Numbered from the stretch's first letter, positions 24,099 through 32,876 are shown. The stretch: 64,000 nt of DNA from Bacillus sp. N13C7 (GCF_026790065.1 NZ_JALAMO010000007.1:494829-558828); one strand, 5' to 3'. Numbers and translations: made by a program. The notes: generated by a model not told the origin, from the letters alone.

Positions 24099-24977
24099 AT
24101 GGATGCAGTATTGGAAGCAGACACTCGGGCAGTGATTGGTGAAGGCCCGTTATGGGATGAAGAAAACGGCCGCTTATATTGGGTGGATATCTTAGGAAGC
24201 GAGCTCCACATCTTTGACCCTGAACAAAAAATCAACCGGTCAATCAAATTCAAGTCCTTTGTGACGGCACTTGCGAAATATACAAAGGATGAGCTGATTA
24301 TGACGATGAAGGACGGGTTCTACCTGTATCACCTTCAGGATGACAGCTTGGAAAAGATCAAACAGCCGAAGGACATGCATGAGAGCCTGCGTTTTAACGA
24401 TGCGAAATGTGACCCGTACGGAAGGCTTTGGGCGGGGACGACGAGCATGGAAGGCGAGCAAAAACAGGCCTCACTGTACCGTTTGAATCTAGACGGCAGT
24501 CTTGTCAAAATGAAGGATCAAGTCTCTACCTCAAACGGTTTGGATTGGGATCGCGAGCGGAATTTGATGTATTACATCGACACGCCGACACAGGAGATTG
24601 TGCGCTATAGCTATGATCCTGAAAGCGGAGATGTCTCAAACCCAGAACCTGTCTATCGTTTTGATCAATCAGACGGATTGCCGGACGGCATGACAATCGA
24701 CCAAAATGGCATGCTGTGGGTGGCGCTGTTTGGCGGCAGCCGCGTGGTTCACATAGACCCGTTTCAGAAAAAAGAAATCAATTCAATCAGCGTGCCGGCC
24801 AAATATGTCACGTGCTGCGCGTTCGGCGGCAGAGATTTAAAAACCCTTTACATTACAACGGCAACAGAAAAAATGACGGAAAAAGAGAGATACGAGCAGC
24901 CTCACGCGGGAGGATTGTTTTCAGCAAAACTGGAAACAGGCGGATACCAGCCGGTTCCTTTCGGTGGAGACGTATAA
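24099..24977 (+). CDS. yvrE: SMP-30/gluconolactonase family protein YvrE
   Basis: 292 aa six-bladed beta-propeller of the SMP-30/LRE family. Metal-site motifs are visible: IGEGPLWDEENGRLYWVDI with the Glu ligand, SNGLDWDRERNLMYYIDT, and DGLPDGMTIDQNGMLWVALFGG. Such proteins hydrolyse sugar lactones or related esters; the substrate here is not known. It follows yvrG by 68 nt with the masking inverted repeat in between, so it may be the third gene of the yvrHG transcript. Confidence 0.88.
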   Translation: MDAVLEADTRAVIGEGPLWDEENGRLYWVDILGSELHIFDPEQKINRSIKFKSFVTALAKYTKDELIMTMKDGFYLYHLQDDSLEKIKQPKDMHESLRFNDAKCDPYGRLWAGTTSMEGEQKQASLYRLNLDGSLVKMKDQVSTSNGLDWDRERNLMYYIDTPTQEIVRYSYDPESGDVSNPEPVYRFDQSDGLPDGMTIDQNGMLWVALFGGSRVVHIDPFQKKEINSISVPAKYVTCCAFGGRDLKTLYITTATEKMTEKERYEQPHAGGLFSAKLETGGYQPVPFGGDV

Positions 24978-25010
24978 AAAAACGCATCCGACATACGGAT
25001 GCGTTTTTTT
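24975..25010. terminator. Bidirectional terminator yvrE / yvrD
   Basis: Stem AAAACGCATCCG / CGGATGCGTTTT, 5-nt loop, long A- and T-runs. Confidence 0.92.
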
Positions 25011-25015
25011 GCATA

Positions 25016-25807
25016 TTACAGAGACCGGATAATGCCGCCTTCCACACGCTGCGCCGTGCCGTTGATGGCGGATGCAGCGTCAGACGCGAGGAATACGATT
25101 GTCTTAGCAACTTCTTCTGCTGTCGCGTATCGCTGGATAAGAGAAGTCGGCTCATTGACTTTGAAATAGTCTTTAATGAATGTATCTGTATCCTGGCCGG
25201 CAGCTTGTGCGGCACCTTCCATATAGGATGCGACGCCTTCTGTCCAAGTAGGGCCCGGAAGCACTGAGTTGACCGTTACATTTGTGCCTTTCGTCATTTC
25301 GGCCATCCCTCTTGAAAGGCTGATCAGCGCTGTTTTTGTCATGGAGTATGGAATCATCGTCGGAAGCGGTTTGATGCCTGCTTCACTTGCGATATTTAAA
25401 ATGCGGCCGCTGTTTTTGGCAAGCATTTTTGGAAGGAAGTGACGGCTTGTCCGAACCGCGCTCATCACGTTTACTTCAAAATATTGATTCCACTCTTTAT
25501 CAGTTACATCGGCAAAGTCTTTTACCTCGAAGAAACCAAGGTTGTTGACAAGGATATCAATATCACCGATTTTATTTACTTTCTCAATAAAAGCAGCTGC
25601 TTCATCTGTTTTTGACAAATCGGCAGCCGCACCATGCACCATTCCATATGCAGAAAGCTCTTCTACCGTGCGGTCAACAGTCTCCTGCTTGCGTCCGTTG
25701 ACAATGACAGCCGCCCCCTCTTGCAGAAAGCTTTTTGCTGCGGCTTTCCCGATGCCGGACGTCGAGCCGGTGATTAAGACGAGTTTGTCTTTTAGCTGTA
25801 AATCCAT
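25016..25807 (-). CDS. yvrD: Short-chain dehydrogenase/reductase YvrD
   Basis: 263 aa classical SDR: cofactor motif GSTSGIGK at residues ~12-19, NNLG mid-protein, catalytic Ser about 13 residues before YSMTKTAL (Tyr and Lys), and a long C-terminal loop (GVASYMEGAAQAAGQDT) for substrate. The ATG at 25807 follows AAAGGAATG; another ATG at 25816 is inside that site. It is monocistronic and faces the B12 operon. Substrate unknown. Confidence 0.88.
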   Translation of the reverse strand: MDLQLKDKLVLITGSTSGIGKAAAKSFLQEGAAVIVNGRKQETVDRTVEELSAYGMVHGAAADLSKTDEAAAFIEKVNKIGDIDILVNNLGFFEVKDFADVTDKEWNQYFEVNVMSAVRTSRHFLPKMLAKNSGRILNIASEAGIKPLPTMIPYSMTKTALISLSRGMAEMTKGTNVTVNSVLPGPTWTEGVASYMEGAAQAAGQDTDTFIKDYFKVNEPTSLIQRYATAEEVAKTIVFLASDAASAINGTAQRVEGGIIRSL

Positions 25808-25969
25808 TAGAATCATTCCTTTTGATTGATGATGGTATTAAGTATACAAGATCAAATTTAGTGTTTACGAGGATTTTGCTTCCATGCATCATATGGGGGA
25901 AAAGTCATTCAGGACGATATACAAGCCTGTCAGTCATATAGTATAATTACTCCGAAAAAAGGATACGAA

Positions 25970-26112
25970 TGTCAAACAGGTGCCGGTCCGTGAACAACAG
26001 CCGGCTTAATAGGGAAACCGGTAAAAGCCGGTGCGGTCCCGCCACTGTAATTGGCCGTAGCGCCAAGAGCCAGGATACCTGCCTGTTTGATCAGCACGAA
26101 GTCTGCGAGGAC
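25970..26112 (+). promoter_or_regulatory. Cobalamin (B12) riboswitch
   Basis: P1 is formed by TCAAACAGG (25972-25980) and CCTGTTTGA (26082-26090). Between them lie GGTGCCGGTCCG, the AGGGAAACCGGT segment, GCGGTCCCGCCACTGT with the B12 box, and GAGCCAGGATACCTGCC. These are the conserved blocks of the adenosylcobalamin aptamer. A TATAAT at 25942-25947 marks the likely promoter. Downstream is a terminator, so B12 should switch the operon off. Confidence 0.96.
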
Positions 26113-26120
26113 AGATGATG

Positions 26121-26182
26121 TGTAAACAATAGGCTTATTTGTGTTGTTTACAGCATCTTTACCGCGTAGGGATGCTTTTTTT
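26121..26182 (+). terminator. Expression platform of the B12 riboswitch
   Basis: Two adjacent hairpins: TGTAAACAA / TTGTTTACA (26121-26129, 26144-26152) and AGCATC / GATGCT (26152-26157, 26171-26176) followed by seven Ts. The second is the terminator; the first probably switches with the aptamer. Confidence 0.8.
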
Positions 26183-26204
26183 AGTTCATTTAGGGGGAAA
26201 GGTT

Positions 26205-27155
26205 ATGAAGAAACGAGCCGGAATATGGACTGTGCTTCTGCTATCTGCTGTTATGCTGGCAGGCTGCGGCAATGCAGATCAGAAGGATTCTAAGGCAAAA
26301 GAAAAGACTGAAGGGTCAGAAGCGTTTCCTGTCACTATTGATGATGCATCAAAGCAAGATGTGACAATCAAAAAGGAGCCGAAAAAGATTGTTTCATTAA
26401 TGCCGAGCAACACAGAAATTACATACGCTCTCGGCCTCGGTGACAAAGTGGTTGGCGTCACCACAAATGATACATACCCAAAGGAAGTCAAAAAGGTGGA
26501 AAAGGTGGGAGACATGAATGTAAACGTTGAGAAAGTCGTTTCTCTAAAGCCGGATCTCGTTCTTGCCCATGAGTCTTCCATGTCAGCCTCAGCGGATGCC
26601 ATCAAACAGCTGAAGGACGCGGGCATTACCGTGCTGACTGTCAATGACGCACAATCATTTTCCGAGGTGTACAAATCAATCGAAATGATCGGAGAAGCTG
26701 CCGGGGCAGAGAAAAAAGCCGATCAGCTCGTGAAAAGCATGAAATCAGATTTGCAGGATATTCAAGAAAAAGCGAAGACCATATCAAAAGACGAGGAGAA
26801 AAGCGTATTTATCGAGGTTTCTCCCGATCCTGACATTTATACAACCGGAAAAGACACGTTTATGAATGAAATGCTGAATGTCATCCATGCTAAAAACGCA
26901 GCAGCGGACCAAACAGGCTGGGTGCAAATGACAGACGAGGCGATCGTGAAACTTAATCCTGATGCTATCGTGACAACAGACGGAGTGAAAGCGAAAGCAG
27001 TGGAAAAACGCGATGGCTGGAGCGAAATCAATGCTGTGAAACATCATCGCGTGTATGATGTGGATCCTGATCTTGTGACACGTTCCGGCCCCCGTCTGAT
27101 CGAAGGGATCGAAGAACTTGCGGAAAGCATTTACCCGGATACGTTTAAGGAATAA
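26205..27155 (+). CDS. yvrC: B12-binding lipoprotein YvrC (BtuF type)
   Basis: 316 aa lipoprotein: signal with lipobox LAGC (Cys about residue 22), then a class III binding fold with KKIVSLMPSNTEITYALGLG and the central helix, and VSLKPDLVLAHESSM, as in BtuF. The B12 riboswitch in front sets the substrate: cobalamin or cobinamide. ATG 26205 follows AGGGGGAAAGG. The next gene begins inside its last 13 codons. Confidence 0.92.
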   Translation: MKKRAGIWTVLLLSAVMLAGCGNADQKDSKAKEKTEGSEAFPVTIDDASKQDVTIKKEPKKIVSLMPSNTEITYALGLGDKVVGVTTNDTYPKEVKKVEKVGDMNVNVEKVVSLKPDLVLAHESSMSASADAIKQLKDAGITVLTVNDAQSFSEVYKSIEMIGEAAGAEKKADQLVKSMKSDLQDIQEKAKTISKDEEKSVFIEVSPDPDIYTTGKDTFMNEMLNVIHAKNAAADQTGWVQMTDEAIVKLNPDAIVTTDGVKAKAVEKRDGWSEINAVKHHRVYDVDPDLVTRSGPRLIEGIEELAESIYPDTFKE

Positions 27156-28179
27156 TCGTTTTGCTGCATATATCATCGGTTTCTCATTTTTAGCCGTGAG
27201 CATCATCTTAGGAATTTCTTGCGGCAGCCTGCAAATTCCTGTCCCTGCTATCTTTCGTGTCTTTTGGCATGAAGGCTTCGGCGGCTCTATCGGCTCTGAT
27301 GATCCGATGTACACCAATATCATGATGAATATCAGACTGCCAAGAGTTGTGCTGGCCGCCCTAGTGGGGGCGGCTCTTTCTATCGCAGGGGCCGCTTTTC
27401 AGGGGCTGTTGAAAAATCCGCTTGCGGATCCCTACACGCTCGGTGTTTCATCCGGTGCATCAGTGGGGGCGGTTGTGACCCTATTCTTTAGCCTGCAGCT
27501 TCCCGTCCTTGGAGGGTTTACACTCCCGGTTATGAGTGTAGCCGCGGCACTTGTCACGATGGCGGCGGTCCTTTCCTTCAGCCGCCTCGTTCACGCATCG
27601 ATGTCTGTTGCCACCCTCATTTTGACCGGTGTCATCATCAACTCATTTTTGGGCGCATTTATTTCTCTTATCATTGCCCTGACAGGCGACAACCTGCTTC
27701 CGATTGTGCATTGGCTGCTTGGCAGCGTCTCAATGAGAGGCTGGAGCTATGTTGTGCTGTTTCTCCCGTTTTTTCTTTTAGGAACCATTTTACTGATCAT
27801 AAACGGAAGAGAGCTGAACGTAATGACATATGGAGAAGACAAAGCAAAGCTTCTCGGAGTCAGCGTTCAGCAGAAAAAAATGCTGATTTTGATTGCCGGG
27901 TCTCTTTTGACGGGAAGCGCTGTGGCTGTATCTGGCACGATCGGCTTTGTCGGCCTTGTGATTCCGCATATCACCCGGCTTTTGTGGGGGACTGACCATC
28001 GGCATTTACTGCCGCTGTCAGCCTTGCTAGGAGCGGGTTTTCTCGTTTTGGCCGATTTGCTTTCCAGAACGATTATTGAGCCGATTGAACTGCCGATTGG
28101 GATTATTACGTCTTTGACAGGGGCGCCTGTTTTCGCTCTTATTTTAATTCGCCAGCACCGCGGAGGGAGAAGCTTATGA
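27118..28179 (+). CDS. yvrB: B12 ABC permease YvrB (BtuC type)
   Basis: 353 aa from TTG 27118, which has GAAGGGATC as ribosome site and overlaps yvrC by 38 nt. It is a FecCD/BtuC-family permease with about ten hydrophobic segments: NIRLPRVVLAALVGAALSIAG, NPLADPYTLGVSSGAS and GTIGFVGLVIPHITRLLWG. It forms the channel with YvrA as ATPase. The long overlap is unusual but no better start lies downstream before the first membrane segment. Confidence 0.9.
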   Translation: MRKAFTRIRLRNNRFAAYIIGFSFLAVSIILGISCGSLQIPVPAIFRVFWHEGFGGSIGSDDPMYTNIMMNIRLPRVVLAALVGAALSIAGAAFQGLLKNPLADPYTLGVSSGASVGAVVTLFFSLQLPVLGGFTLPVMSVAAALVTMAAVLSFSRLVHASMSVATLILTGVIINSFLGAFISLIIALTGDNLLPIVHWLLGSVSMRGWSYVVLFLPFFLLGTILLIINGRELNVMTYGEDKAKLLGVSVQQKKMLILIAGSLLTGSAVAVSGTIGFVGLVIPHITRLLWGTDHRHLLPLSALLGAGFLVLADLLSRTIIEPIELPIGIITSLTGAPVFALILIRQHRGGRSL

Positions 28180-29507
28180 TGAAGGCAGAAGGGCTGTCAG
28201 GAGGATACGCAGACAGCTGTTTGATCAATCATGTCAGTTTAACAGTGGAGAAGGGTGAATTTCTCGGAATTCTCGGTCCTAATGGAAGCGGAAAAACCAC
28301 GCTTTTGCACTTGCTCACAGGTACGCTGCCCGCCAAGGAAGGGAGCGTTTATTTGGAAGGCAAACCGCTTGCGGACTATAAACCGAAGGAACTGGCGCGA
28401 ATCATGGCCGTCCTCCCGCAAAAAACGGATCAAGCCTTTACCTTCACCGTCAAAGAAACAGTAGCCGTTGGGAGATATCCATTCCAAACAGGACTGTTTA
28501 GACAGCAGACTGAAAAGGATGAAGCCATTGTACGGGAAGTAATGGAGCAAACTGGAGTGGCTGCTTTTGCGGAAAAATCGATCCGTGATCTTAGCGGAGG
28601 AGAACAGCAGCGGGTATATTTGGCCCAAGCTTTGGCGCAGCAGCCGCGTATTTTATTTCTAGACGAGCCTACAAATTTTCTCGATTTGGCTTATCAAAAG
28701 GAACTGCTTGATCTCATCAAACGCCTGACAAGAGAAAGCGGATTGGCGGCTGTCAGCGTTTTTCATGACCTGAACACCGCTAGCCTGTACTGTGACGAAC
28801 TCTTGTTTATGAAAAACGGTACAGCGGGGTCTAAGCAAAAACCGGAATATGCAGTCACAGAACATCACATAAAAGCGGTGTACGATACGGATGTCACCAC
28901 CTTGGCCCATCACAGCTCACCTAAACCGATGATTGCAATTCAGCCTGAAAAAGACAGCTTAAAGAAGCAGCCTATCCCATTTGAAGCTTTGCTCCAAGCG
29001 GAACAAGATGACATTCTTCTGCAAACAGAAATCCCGCTTCGTACATTGTCTTCAGCGCCTGTCGGTGCAGGATTTTCATGGAGCAGGACACTGATACATA
29101 AATGGCTGCCGGTTCAGACAGATCCTGTAGAAGGGCTTACAGTTTATCTGTCAGAAAACGGTTTTCATCTGCCGGAAACTTGTGCGATGGCTTCTCCTCG
29201 AAGGCTTGACCGTTTCGTGCATCGGACGTATGAAGAGGGCGAGCTATCTATTACGATATGCGTCATGGCCGGCTTTTCGATATGGATTTTGATCAATGGC
29301 TATGCGGCAGATCAATTCTTTGTTAAGGCTCTTATGGCTGCCGAAGCAGAGCGGACGAAAGTGCTGGGAGACGGACGGGCAGAGGGTGATATTCTTGTCG
29401 CCGCGACGCAAACTACTCAATCTGGACATACAGAAAAGCAGATGAACCAATTGATACAGTCAGGAATTGCTGAATGCGTAAAAGAGGCTGCAAAGGTGTT
29501 TGAATAA
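28176..29507 (+). CDS. yvrA: B12 ABC ATPase fused to a CbiZ amidohydrolase domain, YvrA
   Basis: 443 aa. Residues 1-255 are a BtuD-type ATPase: Walker A GPNGSGKTT, signature LSGGEQQRV, ILFLDEPTNFLDLA, FHDLNTASLYCDE. After a linker, residues ~270-443 resemble adenosylcobinamide amidohydrolase CbiZ (LSSAPVGAGFSWSRT, ELSITICVMAGFSIWILING, EAERTKVLGDG, GDILVAATQTT). CbiZ opens imported pseudo-B12 to a form that can be rebuilt as cobalamin. The fusion couples uptake with remodelling. ATGA overlap with yvrB. Confidence 0.9.
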   Translation: MMKAEGLSGGYADSCLINHVSLTVEKGEFLGILGPNGSGKTTLLHLLTGTLPAKEGSVYLEGKPLADYKPKELARIMAVLPQKTDQAFTFTVKETVAVGRYPFQTGLFRQQTEKDEAIVREVMEQTGVAAFAEKSIRDLSGGEQQRVYLAQALAQQPRILFLDEPTNFLDLAYQKELLDLIKRLTRESGLAAVSVFHDLNTASLYCDELLFMKNGTAGSKQKPEYAVTEHHIKAVYDTDVTTLAHHSSPKPMIAIQPEKDSLKKQPIPFEALLQAEQDDILLQTEIPLRTLSSAPVGAGFSWSRTLIHKWLPVQTDPVEGLTVYLSENGFHLPETCAMASPRRLDRFVHRTYEEGELSITICVMAGFSIWILINGYAADQFFVKALMAAEAERTKVLGDGRAEGDILVAATQTTQSGHTEKQMNQLIQSGIAECVKEAAKVFE

Positions 29508-29528
29508 GTCTGTAAAGGAGACATATGT

Positions 29529-30110
29529 ATGAAATTATATACAAAAACAGGCGATAAGGGACAAACGAGCTTAGTCGGAGGCAGAACAGACAAGGACAGC
29601 CTCCGCGTCGAAAGCTACGGCACGATTGATGAACTGAACAGCTTTGTCGGGCTTGCTTTAGCAGAGCTTTCCGGGAAGCCCCGCTTTGAGGATCTGACAG
29701 CCGAGCTGCTGACCATCCAGCATGAGCTCTTTGACTGCGGTGGCGATCTGGCAATCGTTACAGAAAGAAAAGACTATACATTAACGGAAGAATCCGTTTC
29801 CTTTTTAGAATCGCGTATTGATGCCTATACAGCAGAAGCGCCAGAACTGAAGAAATTTATTCTTCCGGGTGGATCAAGGGGCGCATCGCTTCTCCATGCA
29901 GCGCGCACCATTACAAGGCGGGCGGAACGCCGAGTGGTGGCGCTGATGAAATCGGAGGAGATTCATGAAACAGTGCTGCGTTATCTCAATCGTCTGTCCG
30001 ACTATTTCTTTGCTGCTGCACGGGTTGTGAATGTGAGAAGCGGCATTGGCGATGTAGAATATGAAAGAAGTGCTATAGTGTTTCGGGACAAAAACAGCAG
30101 CGAATCATAA
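29529..30110 (+). CDS. yvqK: Cob(I)alamin adenosyltransferase YvqK (PduO type)
   Basis: 193 aa. N-terminal KLYTKTGDKGQTSLVGG, RTDKDSLRVESYGTIDELNS and the later ARTITRRAERRVV and RYLNRLSDYFFAAARVVN are the ATP- and corrinoid-binding blocks of PduO-type enzymes, which make adenosylcobalamin or adenosylcobinamide. It closes the riboswitch operon 21 nt after yvrA, with AAAGGAGACATATG as ribosome site. Terminator at 30120-30160. Confidence 0.95.
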   Translation: MKLYTKTGDKGQTSLVGGRTDKDSLRVESYGTIDELNSFVGLALAELSGKPRFEDLTAELLTIQHELFDCGGDLAIVTERKDYTLTEESVSFLESRIDAYTAEAPELKKFILPGGSRGASLLHAARTITRRAERRVVALMKSEEIHETVLRYLNRLSDYFFAAARVVNVRSGIGDVEYERSAIVFRDKNSSES

Positions 30111-30119
30111 AAAAGGAAA

Positions 30120-30160
30120 ACAAAAGCCGGCGTGTTCCCTGCATGCCGGCTTTTTTGTTT
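30120..30160 (+). terminator. Terminator of yvrCBA-yvqK
   Basis: GC-rich stem AAGCCGGC / GCCGGCTT with additional pairs in a 13-nt centre, followed by TTTTTT. Confidence 0.9.
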
Positions 30161-30211
30161 TTCATTCTGTCAATCTCCCATTTTACGACAAAAAATGAAC
30201 CATATGAATTA

Positions 30212-30240
30212 TTGACTGAAAAATAAGAAAATGAGATATT
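30212..30240 (+). promoter_or_regulatory. SigA promoter of yvqJ
   Basis: TTGACT (30212-30217), 17 nt, GATATT (30235-30240). Confidence 0.6.
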
Positions 30241-30284
30241 GTAACAAATAGATGTAAAAAATAGGCAGTGGGGGGCTCTGATGG

Positions 30285-31553
30285 ATGGTGAAATTAATTG
30301 AAAGTGATAGCATCTGGAAGAGAAATTTCAATTATCTTTTTTTCTCAAGAATAGTCAAGATATCCGGCGATATGTTCGCATTCAATTCGATACTATGGTT
30401 TTTAATTTATGACGGTAAGGGTGCGATCGGCACTGCTTTATTGATTGCTGTCACCTTTTTGCCGGAAGCTGTGCTGGCGCCTGTGACCGGTCCGTTCATG
30501 AAACAGAACACGCTGAAATTTTGGATGTACTTTTCAGATCTGACAAGGGCAGCGATTGTCTTAATTATCCCTCTTTGTCATTTTGCGGGCTTTTCTCCGT
30601 TATGGTTTGTCATGACGCTTATGATTGTGCATTCTGCTACGGGTGCTGCCTACAATCCCGCCTCCATAGCATTAATTCCCCAAATCGTTAATGAACAGGG
30701 TATTCAAAAAGCAAACGCTGTGCTGCAATCCTCCGCTCAAATTGTCCGGCTTGGAGCTGTCACGTTATGCGGCGCTTTTCTTACATTTATCAGCCCTTCT
30801 TATACGATGCTTATCGCACTTATACTTTATTTGGTGTCTGGATTTCTGGTTCTTTTTATTAAGTATACTGCGGTTGAATCTCAATCAGAGTCTGCTGCCG
30901 TTACGCAAAGAGGCACATATATCGGCAGGCTGAAACGCGGTTTTATGCTTGTGAGAAAACACCAGATTTTATATCCGCTCGCCATTTATTGTATCTTCAT
31001 GAATTTCGCGGCTGCCCCTTGGGAGGCACTCTCAGCCGTTTACGTTGCGGAAGATTTAAACGGTCAGCCGATCGTTTACTCGCTTTTAAAGGCCACCACC
31101 GCCGCAGGCGCGTTTTTACTGGGATTTGTGTTGGCGAAAGTCAAAGTAAACAGGTACGGCCTGTTATTCGTAACTGCCGGCATTATTGAAGGATTCGCTT
31201 TCTTTGTTACCGGGATGAACACCTTTTTGCCGCTCGTCTTTCTCGCTGCGTTTACCTTTGGCGCCGCAGTCAGTGCTGTTAATGTTCCTGAGTACACGAT
31301 TATCCAGACATCTGTGGATAGTGAGGATCAGCCTCAGGTCTACGCTGTTATACACATGATCTCAAATATTTCCATCCCTGCCGGAGCTGTCATTTGCGGG
31401 TATGCGGCAAACGCTTTTGGTTCAGGGAAGGTGATCGCTGCCGGAGGGATTGTCGAAATTATTGCGGGTATCGGAATTTTGCTGTTTACAAAGCTGGCCA
31501 AAGCAGAACGGTCAGACCTGATCAAAGAAAGGGAAGCGAGTGTTCATCTATAA
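30285..31553 (+). CDS. yvqJ: MFS transporter YvqJ
   Basis: 422 aa, twelve predicted membrane segments. It resembles macrolide-efflux type MFS proteins: NFNYLFFSRIVKISGDMFAF at the start, PEAVLAPVTGPFMKQN after TM2, and GAAYNPASIALIPQIV. Probably drug or metabolite efflux at the membrane; substrate unknown. ATG 30285 follows GGGGGGCTCTG; the ATG at 30281 is in another frame. Monocistronic between terminators. Confidence 0.87.
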   Translation: MVKLIESDSIWKRNFNYLFFSRIVKISGDMFAFNSILWFLIYDGKGAIGTALLIAVTFLPEAVLAPVTGPFMKQNTLKFWMYFSDLTRAAIVLIIPLCHFAGFSPLWFVMTLMIVHSATGAAYNPASIALIPQIVNEQGIQKANAVLQSSAQIVRLGAVTLCGAFLTFISPSYTMLIALILYLVSGFLVLFIKYTAVESQSESAAVTQRGTYIGRLKRGFMLVRKHQILYPLAIYCIFMNFAAAPWEALSAVYVAEDLNGQPIVYSLLKATTAAGAFLLGFVLAKVKVNRYGLLFVTAGIIEGFAFFVTGMNTFLPLVFLAAFTFGAAVSAVNVPEYTIIQTSVDSEDQPQVYAVIHMISNISIPAGAVICGYAANAFGSGKVIAAGGIVEIIAGIGILLFTKLAKAERSDLIKEREASVHL

Positions 31554-31561
31554 AGGGTTTT

Positions 31562-31593
31562 GAAACGCCATGCCTCGTGCATGGCGTTTTTTT
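31562..31593 (+). terminator. Terminator of yvqJ
   Basis: Stem AAACGCCATGC / GCATGGCGTTT, 5-nt loop, T-run. Confidence 0.92.
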
Positions 31594-31615
31594 GTGCCGA
31601 TGGGTCTGGTGCAAG

Positions 31616-31633
31616 ATACGACTCCGGTCTTAT
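31616..31633 (+). promoter_or_regulatory. LiaR operator of the lia operon
   Basis: ATACGAC-TCCG-GTCTTAT is a 7-4-7 inverted repeat with one mismatched pair. It lies about 25 nt upstream of the -35 region (TTTTGC, 31656-31661) and the TAAGAT -10 (31679-31684) of liaI. The liaI promoter is known to depend on phosphorylated LiaR. Confidence 0.8.
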
Positions 31634-31714
31634 ATCAAAATCAATCTCTGATTCGTTTTGCACAAATGCCAATTTGTTTAAGATGAAGACAAGGAAAACG
31701 AAAGGAGGATCTGC

Positions 31715-32095
31715 ATGAAGATAAACAAAAAAACGATAGGCGGATTCTTATTAATTATATTTGGAATCTCCGTCTTTTTTGGAGGAGGAAGCTTCAGCTT
31801 TATCATCCCGCTCGCCATCGGGGGCTTGATGACATACGCAGGAATCAAAAGGTTTGCTGCAGGAAAAGCCATCACAGGAGTCATCTTGGGCGGTATCGGA
31901 GCGATCATGCTTATCTGCTCACTTCCGTTTATCGTCGGGATCGCGCTTGCGGCCGCTATGGTGTATTACGGCTGGAAGCTGATGAAAAACGGATCAGCTG
32001 ATAACGGTGTGTCATCTTTTGACCCTGAACCGGCTTCAACTGGCTACCAATCTCACTTTGATGATGAATGGGAAGAATTTTTGAAGAAAAAATAA
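31715..32095 (+). CDS. liaI: LiaI, small membrane protein of the Lia response
   Basis: 126 aa with two or three hydrophobic segments in the first 90 residues (GFLLIIFGISVFFGGGSFSFIIPL, AIGGLMTYAGI, LICSLPFIVGIALAAAMVYYG) and a polar tail. LiaI recruits the phage-shock-like protein LiaH to the membrane when cell-wall antibiotics damage the envelope. The ribosome site is AAAGGAGG. liaH follows 26 nt after the stop. Confidence 0.94.
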   Translation: MKINKKTIGGFLLIIFGISVFFGGGSFSFIIPLAIGGLMTYAGIKRFAAGKAITGVILGGIGAIMLICSLPFIVGIALAAAMVYYGWKLMKNGSADNGVSSFDPEPASTGYQSHFDDEWEEFLKKK

Positions 32096-32121
32096 TAACA
32101 GGATATGAGGAGGAATCAGGT

Positions 32122-32802
32122 ATGGTATTAAAAAGAATCAGAGACATGTTTGTTGCGTCAGTTCATGAAGGGCTTGATAAAATGGAGAACCCAAAGGTGA
32201 TGCTGAATCAATATGTACGCGATATGGAAAGCGACATAGCAAAAGCAAAACAAACGATTGTAAAACAGCATACGATTGCCTATCAATTTAAGAAACAATA
32301 TGAAGAAGCAGCTGAAGTGGCAGGAAAACGCAAAAAACAGGCACAGCTAGCCTTTGACGCAGGTGAAGAAGAACTGGCGAAAAAGGCGCTGACTGAAATG
32401 AAGTATTTAGAAGGAAAGGCTGCTGAGCATAAAGCGTCCTATGAACAAGCGAACAGTCAGCTTGCAGAGCTGAAAGAACAGCTGGCTGCACTTGAGACAA
32501 AACTTCAGGACGTAAAGGATAAAAAACAGGCGCTGATTGCGCGGGCAAATGCGGCGAAAGCAAAAGAGCATATGAATACGACATTTGACAAAATTGACAG
32601 CGAAAGCGCATATCGTGAGTTTTTGCGTATTGAAAACCGTATTGAGGAAATGGAAATCCGAGCAAATTATTCAAAGTCAGCGGAAGCCGGCACAGAACTC
32701 ACACGCAAAGAATTCGCAGACGATGTGGAAGCGGAGATTGAAAAAATGCGGGCGCTTTCGCTGCAAAAATCAGATAAGGCATCACAAGCAGCAAATGAAT
32801 AA
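32122..32802 (+). CDS. liaH: LiaH, PspA/IM30-family phage-shock protein
   Basis: 226 aa almost entirely alpha-helical coiled coil, PspA/IM30 family: VLKRIRDMFVASVHEGLDKM, ENPKVMLNQYVRDMES at the start, then long heptads of K, E, Q and A to the end. It forms large ring-like oligomers and protects the membrane together with LiaI. ATG 32122 follows GAGGAGGAATCAGG. A hairpin after the gene separates the highly expressed liaIH part from liaGFSR. Confidence 0.95.
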   Translation: MVLKRIRDMFVASVHEGLDKMENPKVMLNQYVRDMESDIAKAKQTIVKQHTIAYQFKKQYEEAAEVAGKRKKQAQLAFDAGEEELAKKALTEMKYLEGKAAEHKASYEQANSQLAELKEQLAALETKLQDVKDKKQALIARANAAKAKEHMNTTFDKIDSESAYREFLRIENRIEEMEIRANYSKSAEAGTELTRKEFADDVEAEIEKMRALSLQKSDKASQAANE

Positions 32803-32808
32803 GCAGAA

Positions 32809-32840
32809 CGGGGAAGGATTTGCGGTCAAGTCCTTCCCTT
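32809..32840 (+). terminator. Hairpin after liaH (partial terminator or stabiliser)
   Basis: GGGAAGGA / TCCTTCCC stem with a 12-nt loop (32811-32838) but no T-run. It may stabilise the liaIH mRNA and reduce read-through to liaG. Confidence 0.6.
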
Positions 32841-32870
32841 CCGCACGTATCAATTCACAGGCTTTTCCTT

Positions 32871-32876
32871 TATAAT
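32871..32876 (+). promoter_or_regulatory. -10 of a second promoter before liaG
   Basis: TATAAT 27 nt before the liaG start, with only a weak -35. A constitutive promoter for liaGFSR at this place is known in B. subtilis. Confidence 0.5.

Noticed and set aside
24716-25267. 183-codon open frame on + spanning the yvrE end and antisense to yvrD
   Set aside because: No ribosome site; it crosses the terminator between two well-supported genes. Frame shadow.
26784-27323. 179-codon open frame antisense to yvrC/yvrB
   Set aside because: Composition is that of a reverse-strand shadow; no start signal.
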